The notes under the pieces were generated by a model. The model searched no databases. It saw only the letters and a list, made by a program, of their open reading frames with translations, and had not been told where the DNA came from. The translations under genes were made by a program, and so were the position numbers. A DNA stretch of 54,643 nucleotides from Opitutus sp. GAS368 (GTDB lineage: Bacteria > Verrucomicrobiota > Verrucomicrobiia > Opitutales > Opitutaceae): contig CAMBVX010000004.1 in NCBI GenBank assembly GCA_945871085.1, positions 1-54,643 on the forward strand, in the 5' to 3' direction. Of this stretch, positions 27,324-36,136 are shown in pieces (position 1 is the stretch's first letter; each line of letters begins with the position of its first letter).

Positions 27324-28652
27324 TCAGTCCATTTCGGAGCTGTTGATAATCGCAAACATCAGATCAGCCGAGGACACGACGTGACCATCCACGGTGCAGG
27401 TGACCTCGGCGGCGGCGAGCTTCTCACCGCGGGTCTTGGTGAGCTTAGCGTTGAGGATAAGCTGATCGCCCGGACGCACGGGCTTCCGAAACTTCACCTT
27501 GTCCGCGCTCATGAACAGCGTGGCTTTGCCCTCGGCCGAGCCGCGGCGGAGCATCAAAATGCCGGCGGCCTGCGCCATCGCCTCAAGTTGCAGCACACCG
27601 GGCATCACCGGATTTCCGGGAAAGTGGCCCTGAAAATACGGCTCGTTGATGCTCACATTCTTGATCGCGACCAGCGCATCGCTGCCCACGAATTCGACGA
27701 CGCGGTCGATCATCACAAATGGATAACGATGCGGCAACGTGTCGAGGATGCGCCGAATATCGAGCGCGGTTTCGTCGGGCATGACCATCGCCGGACGCGG
27801 CTTTTTCTTCGGGCCCTTCTTACGTTCCTCCAACTTGGCGGCGAGCGCTTTGGTCAATTCGGCGTTGATGGCATGCCCGGGGCGCGTCGCGATAATATGC
27901 GCCTTCAACGGCTGGCCCAGCAGCGTGATGTCGCCGATGATATCGAGAATCTTGTGGCGCACGAACTCGTCCTTAAACCGCAGGCCCTCCTTCGAAATAA
28001 TCTTATCGCCCTTGATCACGACCGCGCAGTCGAGTGAACCTCCCTTGATTTTCCCGAGCTTCAGGAGTTCCTCGATGTCTTCGTAAATCGTGAACGTCCG
28101 TGCGGCCGCGATCTGCGTCATGTAAGAGTCCGGATCGATGAGCAGCGAAAGATGCTGCGTGTGGATGCCGCGATCATCGGCCGAAGTGCAGGAGATCCGA
28201 AGATCGTCAGACGGCAACGCGATGATCGACGACTGGCCTTTCGTGACGGAGACTGCGGCATCCAGCGTGAAATATTCGCGATCCTTGTCCTGCTCCATGG
28301 GCTCGCCCTGCATGATCAGGTCGACAAAGGGTTTGGCCGAACCATCGAGGATCGGCGGCTCTGACGCGTCCATTTCCAGAATGACATTGTCGATGCCGCA
28401 GCCGCTCAGCGCGCTCAGGACGTGTTCGACCGTTTGGATTTTCGCGTGGCCCACCTGAATGGTGGTAGCGCGTACGAGATCGGTGACGAAATCGATCCGC
28501 GGGCGCAGCTCAGGGGCCCCGCTGAGATCGACCCGACGAAAGACGAAACCGTGGTCAACCGGCGCGGGTTTCAGCGTCAAAGTCACGGCGTCGCCGGTGT
28601 GCAGCGAATTGCCCTTGATGGAGACTTCCCGCGCGAGAGTGCGTTGTTTCAT
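27324..28652 (-). CDS. lpxC-fabZ: Bifunctional LpxC-FabZ: lipid A deacetylase / hydroxyacyl-ACP dehydratase
   Basis: 442 residues. Residues 1-280 are LpxC: zinc ligands H77 ([10 protein letters not shown]), H233 and D237 ([11 protein letters not shown]), and H260 ([10 protein letters not shown]). A basic linker ([10 protein letters not shown]) joins FabZ, 295-442, with [13 protein letters not shown]343 in [11 protein letters not shown] and E357 in QLEAMAQ. The first domain removes acetate from UDP-acyl-GlcNAc, the committed step of lipid A synthesis; the second dehydrates beta-hydroxyacyl-ACP, the branch point to fatty acids. Fusion places both enzymes competing for hydroxyacyl-ACP flux in one chain. 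This fusion is known from Bacteroidota and relatives. lpxA follows directly. Confidence 0.96.
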   Translation of the reverse strand: MKQRTLAREVSIKGNSLHTGDAVTLTLKPAPVDHGFVFRRVDLSGAPELRPRIDFVTDLVRATTIQVGHAKIQTVEHVLSALSGCGIDNVILEMDASEPPILDGSAKPFVDLIMQGEPMEQDKDREYFTLDAAVSVTKGQSSIIALPSDDLRISCTSADDRGIHTQHLSLLIDPDSYMTQIAAARTFTIYEDIEELLKLGKIKGGSLDCAVVIKGDKIISKEGLRFKDEFVRHKILDIIGDITLLGQPLKAHIIATRPGHAINAELTKALAAKLEERKKGPKKKPRPAMVMPDETALDIRRILDTLPHRYPFVMIDRVVEFVGSDALVAIKNVSINEPYFQGHFPGNPVMPGVLQLEAMAQAAGILMLRRGSAEGKATLFMSADKVKFRKPVRPGDQLILNAKLTKTRGEKLAAAEVTCTVDGHVVSSADLMFAIINSSEMD

Positions 28653-28793
28653 ATCGGTTAGAGGTCAGTCTCGGAAACACGCTGGGCGGAGCGCAAGCGT
28701 GGAGTCAGCCACGGCCTTGACAGCCGGTGACGCGACTCCTCACTGTGAACCTTTTCACCACTCAAAAACCCTCCGACTGAACCGAATCCCGTC

Positions 28794-29351
28794 ATGCCAG
28801 CAGCCAACGATATCCGCCGAGGCCAAGTTATTAAATTCAACGGCGAGCCGCACCTCGTCATGGAAACCCAACACCGCACGCCGGGAAATCTGCGGGCGTT
28901 TGTGCAGGTCAAGATGCGCAATCTTCGCTACGGCAAGGCGCTGGACCAACGTTTCGCCTCGACCGACACCATCGAAGTCCTCGCGACGGAAAAGCGCACC
29001 TTGGAGTTTAGCTACGCCGACCGTGACGCTTTCGCGTTCATCGATCCGGACACTTTTGACCAAATCGAACTGAGCGCGGAGCTGCTTGGTGATTCGAAAC
29101 ACTACCTCACCGCCGGAGGCAAATGCGACGTGCTCTTCGTGGACGATAAACCTTTGACCCTCGAATTGCCTTCGACTGTTGAACTCAAAGTGGTTGAAAG
29201 CTCGGACGGCATTAAGGGCGACACCGCCAGCAACGTCCAGAAACCCGCCAAGCTTGAAACCGGTCTCGTCGTGCAAGTTCCGCTCTTTATCAAAGAAGGC
29301 GAAATCATCAAGGTCAGCACTGAAGACGGCAGCTACCTCGGTCGCGCCTAA
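28794..29351 (+). CDS. efp: Translation elongation factor EF-P
   Basis: 185 residues, standard length with the three beta-barrel domains (KOW-like domain I, OB domains II and III; C-terminal GEIIKVSTEDGSYLGRA). It relieves ribosome stalling at polyproline. The domain I loop reads TPGNLRAFV, so the residue aligned with the modified Lys34 of E. coli EF-P (PGKGQAF) is N32. No EpmA, EpmB or EarP gene is in the window. Divergent from lpxC-fabZ across 141 bp and followed by a clear terminator, so it is monocistronic. Confidence 0.96.
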   Translation: MPAANDIRRGQVIKFNGEPHLVMETQHRTPGNLRAFVQVKMRNLRYGKALDQRFASTDTIEVLATEKRTLEFSYADRDAFAFIDPDTFDQIELSAELLGDSKHYLTAGGKCDVLFVDDKPLTLELPSTVELKVVESSDGIKGDTASNVQKPAKLETGLVVQVPLFIKEGEIIKVSTEDGSYLGRA

Positions 29352-29394
29352 CTGAGTTCTTACCGGGGCATTTCCGGATTGTTTCGACTGACGA

Positions 29395-29423
29395 GCCTGC
29401 GGAGAAATCCGCCGGCTTTTTTT
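29395..29423 (+). terminator. Rho-independent terminator of efp
   Basis: Stem GCCTGCGG / CCGCCGGC (one internal mismatch), 6-base loop AGAAAT, and seven T at 29417-29423, located 44 bp after the efp stop. Convergent carbonic anhydrase gene ends just beyond. Confidence 0.88.
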
Positions 29424-29440
29424 ATCCTTACGACGGGGGC

Positions 29441-30088
29441 CTACGCAGTCAGAGCCGCGATCGCCGATTTGTAACGCACCGCCGCCTCGGCTTGAGTGCT
29501 GGCGGTGCATTCCAAGTCACGGAGGAGACCGTCGCGCAAACCATAGATCCAGCCGTGCACGGTCAGATCCTGCCCGCGCAGCCACGCATCGCGCACGATG
29601 GAGGTCTGCGTCACGTTCGCGACTTGCTCAACGACGTTGAGTTCGCACAACCGCGCACTCTGCGCGTTTTCAGTGGGCAGCCGGCACAGACACGCGTCGT
29701 GTTTTTCACGCACGTCCTGCACATGGCGCAACCAGTTGTCCGCGAGGCCGACCCGCTCGCAGCGAATGGTCGAGCGCACACCACCACAACCATAGTGCCC
29801 CACGACCATGATGTGCTTCACCTTCAGCACATCCACCGCGAACTGAATGACCGAAAGGCAATTCAGGTCGGTATGCACGACCACATTGGCAATATTACGG
29901 TGCACAAAGACTTCGCCGGGCAGCAGGCCGATGATTTCGTTAGCCGGCACGCGACTGTCCGAGCAGCCGATCCAGAGATACTCGGGATTTTGCTGGCGGG
30001 AAAGCTTCTCAAAAAAATCCGGATCGCGGGCACGAATCTTGTCCGCCCACGCCTTGTTCTGCTCAAAGAGGTGATTAAGGGTATTCAT
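29441..30088 (-). CDS. can: Beta-class carbonic anhydrase
   Basis: 215 residues from ATG 30088 (MNTLNHLFEQNKAWADKI), the typical start of this type; 27 upstream codons were rejected. Zinc ligands and catalytic pair are in WIGCSDSRVP (Cys, Asp, Arg) and VVGHYGCGGV (His, Cys). HRNIANVVVHTDLN and GWIYGLRDGLL are family blocks. It interconverts CO2 and bicarbonate in the cytoplasm. It stands 89 bp downstream of the Mrr-like gene on the same strand; no functional link is evident. Confidence 0.95.
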   Translation of the reverse strand: MNTLNHLFEQNKAWADKIRARDPDFFEKLSRQQNPEYLWIGCSDSRVPANEIIGLLPGEVFVHRNIANVVVHTDLNCLSVIQFAVDVLKVKHIMVVGHYGCGGVRSTIRCERVGLADNWLRHVQDVREKHDACLCRLPTENAQSARLCELNVVEQVANVTQTSIVRDAWLRGQDLTVHGWIYGLRDGLLRDLECTASTQAEAAVRYKSAIAALTA

Positions 30089-30177
30089 GCCTTCGAGATC
30101 GTTTTCGCACCGGGAAAAATGTCCACCGTCAATCCCGCAGACTGCCGCGCCCGCGCGCCGGCCACTCACTGCGACGA

Positions 30178-31752
30178 CTACGCGGGCGCCGCCGGAATCG
30201 TCGCCTCACATTTTGGTCGATTCGGGCAACGCCAGCCAGCGCCTTCCGCCCGCACCATCCGCACATCGCACTTGGGACAAGTCGGAGTAGAAAAGTCGCT
30301 GGCCGAAGTCGTTTGCATTAGATCAATGCGGGCGGCGGGCGGGAGCGCGTTCAGTTTCTCCAAAAATAGATCGCCCGACAGGAGCGTAAAATGTTTTTCC
30401 TCGGCGAAGTCACGCGCCTCAACGTTGAACTTACCGTTCGTCACGACATATCCGCGGCGAATCTCGGCCACGGTGAGCGCGGTGTGCAGGGCCTGCAACG
30501 GGCCCATCCGGATGAGCCCAACGGGACTGGCGTGACATTGCACACACGCGAACGGCTTCGCTTCGCCTTTCCACGAAATATTCAGGTGCACCGGCGAATC
30601 GGGCCCTGTTTTGGTCCGGACTGCGACCACCCCAGTCTTCACGTAGTAGGCGGCGACCAATTCTTCGAAGTGCTTCCACTCGAGTTTGCCAAGAAAATCG
30701 CTCGTGAACAGGGCCGCGCTGTCCACTGCGGACGGTTCTTCGAAAGGGGTGCTGGAAACCGACGAGGCCGCCAAGTCTAGTTGCCTCTGGCGCCTTCGCC
30801 AAAAAAGATACACCACGGCACCCACCACACCAACGCCCAGCACATAGGTCTGGGCCGAGAACAGCGGCACCTCTGGCAGCTCCGATTCCGCCTCAACCCG
30901 AGTGCGAAAAAACCGCTGCGGCGGTAGCTTGGCCTTTGGCTTTTGAGCGCCATCTAACTCGACCGCCCCATCTGCGGGTTCAACCGGCGGGGTCGAAGCC
31001 ACCTCCGGCGACGTAGCGGCCTTCTCGGTATTTGCCGAACTGGCCGAAGACGCTGCGACCGTCGTCAGCGGAAGAGACGGGGCTGCGGATACCGGCGAGG
31101 CCACGGAGGGCTGGACGGGGGGGCGAATTGGCGCGGGGAAATTCGCGGCTGGCGCGGCAGTCACGGGCACGGACACGGGTGCGAGAACCGCGGGAATGAG
31201 GGGGACGGCGGCCGGCGCTGGGGGTCTCGCGGCCGGACGGGGTGGGGCTTTTCCGGGCGCACGGACAAATTTAATTTCGAGCGAACCTTGGGGCTCGACC
31301 GCGGCAACCGGTTTGATTTCGGTCAGTGCCGGATTCGATTTCGCCGCTGGCGCAGGCGCCGGATCGGCACTGGCACCCACCGCTGCAGCGGGCTGGACCG
31401 CGCCGGATTTGGCGGATTTGGCGGCATCGGCCCCCTCCCCTGGAGCGGCGACCGAGGCCCCCGCCGGCGCAGACTCAACCGGACGCTTCGGCTGAACGTC
31501 GTCGAACAGGGGCTCGGTCTCGACGACAACGTTATTTCTAATCGTCACCTTTATCTTGGAAAAAAAAATGACCTCACGCGCGCCCGCCTTCATCTGGCTC
31601 CTCGGTTCCCCGAGCCGAGCATAGACCTCCTCCTTGGAAATCCCGATCAACGACGCCGGTTTCTCCTTCTCTTGGGCCCCAGCAGAAAGTGCGGCGATGA
31701 GCGCGAACAAGGCGAAGCTCGTTCGCTTGGTTTTCGCTGAAAGACAGGGCAT
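30178..31752 (-). CDS. Membrane-anchored Mrr-like domain protein with zinc ribbon
   Basis: 524 residues from ATG 31752. Residues 1-26 are a signal peptide or anchor (TSFALFALIAALSAGAQ). Residues 35-85 (SLIGISKEEVYARLGEPRSQ) look like a small BamE/SmpA-type module. A Pro/Ala-rich linker of about 200 residues follows, then a membrane span (301-318) stopped by RRRQRQ, then a cytoplasmic Mrr-type restriction endonuclease fold (353-473: DFLGKLEWKHFEELVAAYY ... GYVVTNGKFNVEARDFA) and a zinc ribbon (C492, C495, C509, C515). In the Mrr motif GxDGGxD..QxK, H389 replaces the catalytic Asp and H407 replaces the Lys (PFACVQCH), so cleavage activity is doubtful. A role as membrane-tethered DNA-binding or sensing protein is inference. 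Confidence 0.75.
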   Translation of the reverse strand: MPCLSAKTKRTSFALFALIAALSAGAQEKEKPASLIGISKEEVYARLGEPRSQMKAGAREVIFFSKIKVTIRNNVVVETEPLFDDVQPKRPVESAPAGASVAAPGEGADAAKSAKSGAVQPAAAVGASADPAPAPAAKSNPALTEIKPVAAVEPQGSLEIKFVRAPGKAPPRPAARPPAPAAVPLIPAVLAPVSVPVTAAPAANFPAPIRPPVQPSVASPVSAAPSLPLTTVAASSASSANTEKAATSPEVASTPPVEPADGAVELDGAQKPKAKLPPQRFFRTRVEAESELPEVPLFSAQTYVLGVGVVGAVVYLFWRRRQRQLDLAASSVSSTPFEEPSAVDSAALFTSDFLGKLEWKHFEELVAAYYVKTGVVAVRTKTGPDSPVHLNISWKGEAKPFACVQCHASPVGLIRMGPLQALHTALTVAEIRRGYVVTNGKFNVEARDFAEEKHFTLLSGDLFLEKLNALPPAARIDLMQTTSASDFSTPTCPKCDVRMVRAEGAGWRCPNRPKCEATIPAAPA

Positions 31753-31814
31753 AAGGTGGAAAAGTTGGATAGAAAACCGGGCCAAGGCAATGACGCGATT
31801 GCGTGAGCACAGGC

Positions 31815-33068
31815 CTAAACCACCCGCGCCCAAAGGACTTTCAGATAGCGGCTTTCCAAGCAGTTGGAATAAACCGGATGGTCGACCCCGGGTCCGGTGC
31901 GATCAAAAAACTGCAGTCGCCGACTCTGCCGATGCGCCGCCTTGATGACGTGTGCCTCAAAATCTTCCAACGACAGCAGCCCGGAGCAAGAGCACGTCAC
32001 GAAAATGCCACCCGCCTTCACGAGCGAGATCGCGAGCAGGTTGAGGTCCTCGTATTTTTGGCGCCCTTCCCAATTTCCTGCCGCATCACGGGTGAAGATA
32101 AATTTCGGCGGATCGAGCACCACAACATCCCATTTTTCCCCGTTTTGTTGCATCTGGCGCGCATAGGCAAACGCGTCGGCGTGGACAAATTTCAGGCGGA
32201 CTTGATTGAGGTTCGCGTTCCGTTTTGCTTGCTCGAGCGCGACCTCGTCAAGGTCGACACTCGTGACCTCGGCGGCACCGCCGATGACCTTGGCGTTGAG
32301 CGAAAAACCACCCGAGTAACAGCACAGGTCGAGCACCCGCGCATCTTTGGCGAATCGGACCACGGCCCGGCGATTGTCGCGTTGATCGCAGAAAAAGCCG
32401 GTCTTGTGGCCTTCGGCGAAATCCACCTCATAGCGCACGCCATGCTCGCGAATTTTCACTTTCGTGGGTGCCGCGGCGTTGGTTTCCTTAAACAACGAAG
32501 GCTTGATGCCTTCGAGACTGCCTAGGTCGTGATCGACGTGGACGCGCGCGAACTTCGTCCCCGCCAACTCGTGCAACAGCGGCAGCCATTTCGGCAGCCG
32601 CTGGGCGATGCCGAGGGAATAAATCTCGCACAGCAACGTGTCGCCGTAGCGGTCGATTGTCAGGCCGCTCAATCCGTCACCATCGGAACTGATGAGGCGG
32701 TAGGCGTCGGTCGTCTCATCCAGCTTGAAGAGGTCCCGTCGCAAGGCGACCGCGCGACGAATCGCTTCCTCAAAATAACTCTCATTGACCGGCTCGGTCG
32801 AGTGACAGACCACGCGCAGCGGAATCTTCGCACGCGGATTGAAGAGGCCACCGCCCGTGAGATTGCCGTTCTTGTCGTAGACATTGACGAAGTCTCCGGG
32901 GCGCGCGTCGGCAGAGCACTGGCCCAAGAGCCGAGGGAAAATCGCCGGCTGAAACGTGAAGTATTTCAACTGCGCCCACGGTTTCGGCCACGCGGAGCGG
33001 TCGATGACCGGAGGGGGGGCTTTGGTGGGTTTCTCCTCGGGAGGGAAGTCGTCAGTCATCCGGCTCAT
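31815..33068 (-). CDS. RlmI-type class I SAM-dependent rRNA cytosine methyltransferase
   Basis: 417 residues from ATG 33068; ATG 33059 or TTG 33095 are alternatives with no clear ribosome site for any. An N-terminal PUA-like region (residues 40-100) is followed by a Rossmann core: VLDLCCYSGGFSLNA (SAM loop), VTSVDLDEVAL, and DPPKFIFTRD with a later SCSGLLS carrying the catalytic-type Cys. HKTGFFCDQRDNRRAV is the signature of the RlmI/RlmK group that makes m5C in 23S rRNA. The exact target base is not defined by sequence. The Mrr-like gene starts 62 bp downstream. Confidence 0.9.
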   Translation of the reverse strand: MSRMTDDFPPEEKPTKAPPPVIDRSAWPKPWAQLKYFTFQPAIFPRLLGQCSADARPGDFVNVYDKNGNLTGGGLFNPRAKIPLRVVCHSTEPVNESYFEEAIRRAVALRRDLFKLDETTDAYRLISSDGDGLSGLTIDRYGDTLLCEIYSLGIAQRLPKWLPLLHELAGTKFARVHVDHDLGSLEGIKPSLFKETNAAAPTKVKIREHGVRYEVDFAEGHKTGFFCDQRDNRRAVVRFAKDARVLDLCCYSGGFSLNAKVIGGAAEVTSVDLDEVALEQAKRNANLNQVRLKFVHADAFAYARQMQQNGEKWDVVVLDPPKFIFTRDAAGNWEGRQKYEDLNLLAISLVKAGGIFVTCSCSGLLSLEDFEAHVIKAAHRQSRRLQFFDRTGPGVDHPVYSNCLESRYLKVLWARVV

Positions 33069-33161
33069 TGGGAAGGTCTCGGCTGCACTCGGCAAATTTT
33101 ATCCAAAGATTTTGAATCCAAACGGCACCCGGGTGACACTCATTCACCGAACAAGCTCCCG

Positions 33162-33617
33162 GTGCACTACTCCCGCACTCCTCCGATTCTCGCCGAAATC
33201 TTCGGCTTCAGCCCGGACCAAATCAGTGGCGTCGTCATCCCGATTGCAGGCATCATCCTCGCGGGCATCATCACGGTCAGCGGAATGTATTTTCACAACC
33301 GTCGCCGCGAAATGTGGCACGAGACCGCCCGAATCGCCCTGGAGAAGGGCCAACCCCGGCCACCACTGGGACACGACGACGGAGACGACAAGAAGTCCAC
33401 ACCTCATGAGGCCAACCACGGCGTGCGCGGCGGCATGGTGCAGACCGCCGTCGGAGCCGGGCTGTGGCTCATGCTCGGCAGTATGTCCGACCGGCTCCGT
33501 TACATCAGAGCCATCCCGGGCTTTATCGGCGTCGCGCTTCTCCTCGACGCGCTGCTCGCTGCGATGTTTCGGCGCAAAGATCAGCCGCGGCCCCAAGATC
33601 CTCCGGCGCGCTCGTGA
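33162..33617 (+). CDS. DUF6249-type small membrane protein preceding an ECF sigma factor
   Basis: 151 residues if translation starts at GTG 33162; no ATG lies near the start of homology. Hydrophobic segments are SGVVIPIAGIILAGIITVSG, VQTAVGAGLWLMLG and IPGFIGVALLLDALLAAMF, separated by a charged loop rich in His and Asp (PLGHDDGDDKKSTPHEANH). The stop TGA at 33615-33617 overlaps the GTG of the sigma gene (GTGA), so the two are translationally coupled. From general knowledge such proteins accompany ECF sigma genes in this phylum; a role in sensing or restraining the sigma factor is inferred. Confidence 0.72.
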   Translation: MHYSRTPPILAEIFGFSPDQISGVVIPIAGIILAGIITVSGMYFHNRRREMWHETARIALEKGQPRPPLGHDDGDDKKSTPHEANHGVRGGMVQTAVGAGLWLMLGSMSDRLRYIRAIPGFIGVALLLDALLAAMFRRKDQPRPQDPPARS

Positions 33618-34150
33618 CCGACCCAGATTTGATCGCTCGTGCGATCACCGAGGATGATCGCGGCGCCTTCGGGCTCTTGGTGCAACGCCACCAATCCGGC
33701 GTGCGCCACTTTTTACGTCACCTCACGCGCAGCGACGCCGCGCTCGCTGACGATCTCGCGCAGGAAACCTTTCTTCAAGCTTGGCGGGGCCTCGTTCGCT
33801 TCCGCGGCGGCTCCGCGTTTTCCACGTGGCTCCTCGGCATCGCGCACAATCACTGGCGCAACGCCCAGCGACGTTCACGCCGGCGCAGCACATTGGAAGA
33901 ATCTCGGCCCGGCGAAGCGACTGTGCCCGCCACCACCGTCCAGTCCGACCTGCATCATGACCTCACCGCCGCACTCGAACACCTCGATGCCTACGAACGC
34001 CTCGCCCTCCACCCGAACGATCAAGAGGGCTTGTCGCACAGTGAAATCGCCGCGCTCCTTAACTGGCCTGTCGGCACCGTAAAAACTCATCTCGCCCGCG
34101 AAAAAGCGCGCCTCCGTCAGCTCCTCGCCGTAGGGAACCCATCAACCTAA
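33614..34150 (+). CDS. ECF-family RNA polymerase sigma factor
   Basis: 178 residues from GTG 33614. Region 2 is clear: AFGLLVQRHQSGVRHFLRHL, then DDLAQETFLQAW and FSTWLLGIAHNHWRNAQRR (residues 15-90). Region 4 is at 135-170 with the helix-turn-helix LSHSEIAALLNWPVGTVKTH. It would direct polymerase to a small regulon, normally including its own promoter. The upstream gene overlaps by 4 bp, and a degraded gene overlaps its 3' end. Neither a classic zinc anti-sigma factor nor a sensor kinase is nearby. Confidence 0.93.
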   Translation: MTDPDLIARAITEDDRGAFGLLVQRHQSGVRHFLRHLTRSDAALADDLAQETFLQAWRGLVRFRGGSAFSTWLLGIAHNHWRNAQRRSRRRSTLEESRPGEATVPATTVQSDLHHDLTAALEHLDAYERLALHPNDQEGLSHSEIAALLNWPVGTVKTHLAREKARLRQLLAVGNPST

Positions 34151-34508
34151 ATCCAGTCCCCGACCACGACGAGGCCCGCCTTGAGGCCCTGCTCCGTGGG
34201 CCCAACCAAGCGTTGCCCGACGACGGATTTTCCGTGCGAGTGCTCGCCGTTCTACCGCCACCGAGGTGGGCCCGTGCACTCTGCTTCCGTCCCGCATGCC
34301 TCACGACTGCGGCATTCCTGAGTAGCCTGATCGCATTCGTCGGAGATTCACCGTAGGGTGAATTGAGCGAGAGTTGGTCTCCCGTGCTCGCGACTCTCTC
34401 GCCCGTGGGAAGTTTTTTTTCGACCCTGCGGTTCTGACGGCCCTGGTGGTTGCGGCCGCCTCGGCGGCCTACGCCCTCGTCCTCGCGCTCGCTCGCCGGA
34501 AGGCATAA
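34141..34508 (+). pseudogene. Decayed third gene of the ECF sigma cassette (putative anti-sigma-like)
   Basis: One frame runs from 34141: (I)NLNPVPDHDEARLEALLRG, then DDGFSVRVLAVLPPPRWARA and a hydrophobic stretch, to TAG at 34354-34356. It resumes in the same frame (GELSESWSPVLATLSPVGSF) and, if the T8 run at 34413-34420 is read with one extra base, continues as FFDPAVLTALVVAAASAAYA, a membrane helix, ending ALARRKA at 34508. The position where an ATG is expected, overlapping the sigma stop, reads ATC. Three lesions (start, nonsense, frameshift) argue for decay. Acidic N-terminus plus membrane helices fit a sigma-regulator, but the function is inferred from gene order. Confidence 0.65.
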
Positions 34509-34535
34509 AAAAGCCGACCGAAAATTCCGGTCGGC
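34507..34535 (-). terminator. Rho-independent terminator of the nucleoside phosphorylase gene
   Basis: Minus strand: GCCGACCG, short loop, CGGTCGGC, then six T (34512-34507). Perfect 8-bp stem, 39 bp after the phosphorylase stop codon. Confidence 0.9.
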
Positions 34536-34573
34536 CCTTGGAGATTTGAGCGGACAAAGAGCCGCGCTCGCAA

Positions 34574-35920
34574 TTAAGCCACGCGCTCGACGATGAGAGG
34601 AGGGGGCGTCGGACGCTTCGGAGCGAGCCGGTAGGCGTTCTTGAAGTGATCGAGCGCCTGCTCCAGCTTCGCTTCGTCGTTGTAGTGAATCATCATGAGA
34701 GGCTCGCCTTGCTTGACCTGCGTGCCGACCTTTCTGATTTCGGAAACACCGACGGAATGATCGACCTTATCGCCGGCCGCGTTTTTCCCCGCCCCAAGAA
34801 TATGCACGCCGTGGGCAATCATCGCGGCGTTGATGGTATGGACATAGCCACGCTTTGGCGCGGGCAATTTGCGGATATGTTTCGCTGCCGGGAATTTTTC
34901 GGGATGATCAATAAACGTCGTGTCGCCACCTTGGGCTTTGATGAGTTCTTTGAATTTTTCGAGCGCCGAACCATCGGTCAGATGGCGCAAGACCGTCTGC
35001 TTGGCGGAGAGCGTGGATCCCGCGACGCCGGCGAGGCGGACGATCTCCATACCGAGCTTAAGGACGAGCTCCTTCATGTCTTCCGGACCTCCGCCCTTGA
35101 GGAGTTGAATCGCTTCCTTCACCTCAAGCGAAGTGCCTACGGTATCACCAAGCGGCTGGTTCATATCGGTAACTAAGGCGACGCAACGGCGCTTCATCGA
35201 GCGACCGACTCGCGTCATGGAACGGGCGAGCTGCTTGGCCTGTTCGAGATCCTTGATGAACGAGCCATTACCCCACTTCACATCAATCACGAGGCCCTCG
35301 GATCCCTCGGCGAGTTTCTTCGAAAGCACACTGCCGGTGATGAGCGGGAGGCTCGGGATCGTGCCGGTCTCTTTGCGCAGCGCGTAGAACTTAGCTTCGA
35401 CGGGAGCGAGATCCTCGGTCTGGGCGATGATCGCACCACCGATTTTGGCGAGCTGCGCGGCAAACTGCTCGTTGGTCTGGTGGCTCTTGAAGCCGGGCAC
35501 CGCCGCGAGTTTTTCCAAGGTATTGATGACGTAATCGTGCTCGACGCCGCACATCATCGGAACCACGACGCCCGCCGCCATCGCCAAGGGCACGAGCACG
35601 AGCGAAGTTTTATCGCCGACGCCACCCGTAGAGTATTTGTCGATCTTCGGCTTCGCGATCAGCGAGAGGTCGATGACTTCGCCAGACAGCATCATTTCTT
35701 CCGTGAGATCAGCCGTCTCCTGCGCCGACATGCCCGAGAAATAGATCGCCATAGCCAACGCAGCCAACTGGTGCTGTGGCATTTCGCCATCCAACGTGCT
35801 GTCGATGATGTAGCGGATTTCTTCCTGACTGAACTCACCGCCGTCACGCTTTTTTTCGATTAAGAACTCGAAAGTTGGCTTGATAAACCGACGGGTTGGG
35901 ATGTTTCGTTTGCTTGTCAT
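34574..35920 (-). CDS. deoA: Thymidine / pyrimidine-nucleoside phosphorylase
   Basis: 448 residues. The glycosyltransferase-family 3 fold is shown by FLIEKKRDGGEFSQEEIRYI at the N-terminus, the phosphate-binding motif KYSTGGVGDKTSL (about 94-106), and the pyrimidine contact region around ALRKETGTIPSLPLITGS and SKKLAEGSEGLVIDVKWG. The C-terminal lobe has GYVHTINAAMIAHGV. It splits thymidine or uridine with phosphate into base and sugar phosphate in nucleoside salvage. Whether it prefers thymidine (DeoA) or is broad (Pdp) is not clear from sequence. The gene is monocistronic with its own terminator. Confidence 0.93.
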   Translation of the reverse strand: MTSKRNIPTRRFIKPTFEFLIEKKRDGGEFSQEEIRYIIDSTLDGEMPQHQLAALAMAIYFSGMSAQETADLTEEMMLSGEVIDLSLIAKPKIDKYSTGGVGDKTSLVLVPLAMAAGVVVPMMCGVEHDYVINTLEKLAAVPGFKSHQTNEQFAAQLAKIGGAIIAQTEDLAPVEAKFYALRKETGTIPSLPLITGSVLSKKLAEGSEGLVIDVKWGNGSFIKDLEQAKQLARSMTRVGRSMKRRCVALVTDMNQPLGDTVGTSLEVKEAIQLLKGGGPEDMKELVLKLGMEIVRLAGVAGSTLSAKQTVLRHLTDGSALEKFKELIKAQGGDTTFIDHPEKFPAAKHIRKLPAPKRGYVHTINAAMIAHGVHILGAGKNAAGDKVDHSVGVSEIRKVGTQVKQGEPLMMIHYNDEAKLEQALDHFKNAYRLAPKRPTPPPLIVERVA

Positions 35921-36136
35921 GAGTAATGTGGAAGGAGAAACGGGCTGAGCCCGCAGCGCGGAAAAGTTTGCGAGCCAATGGAGTTCACGGCGGAAGTCGA
36001 GCCAAAATTCCCTCTGGAATTCCAGCCGAAACAGCCGAAAAAACGGGCCGGCGCCGGTCGAATCTCCCTCAGTTGCGTAGTGCGGAGTGCCGTTTTGACT
36101 GCGCAGCTAGCACCCGACCATTTCTGCACCAGGCAG

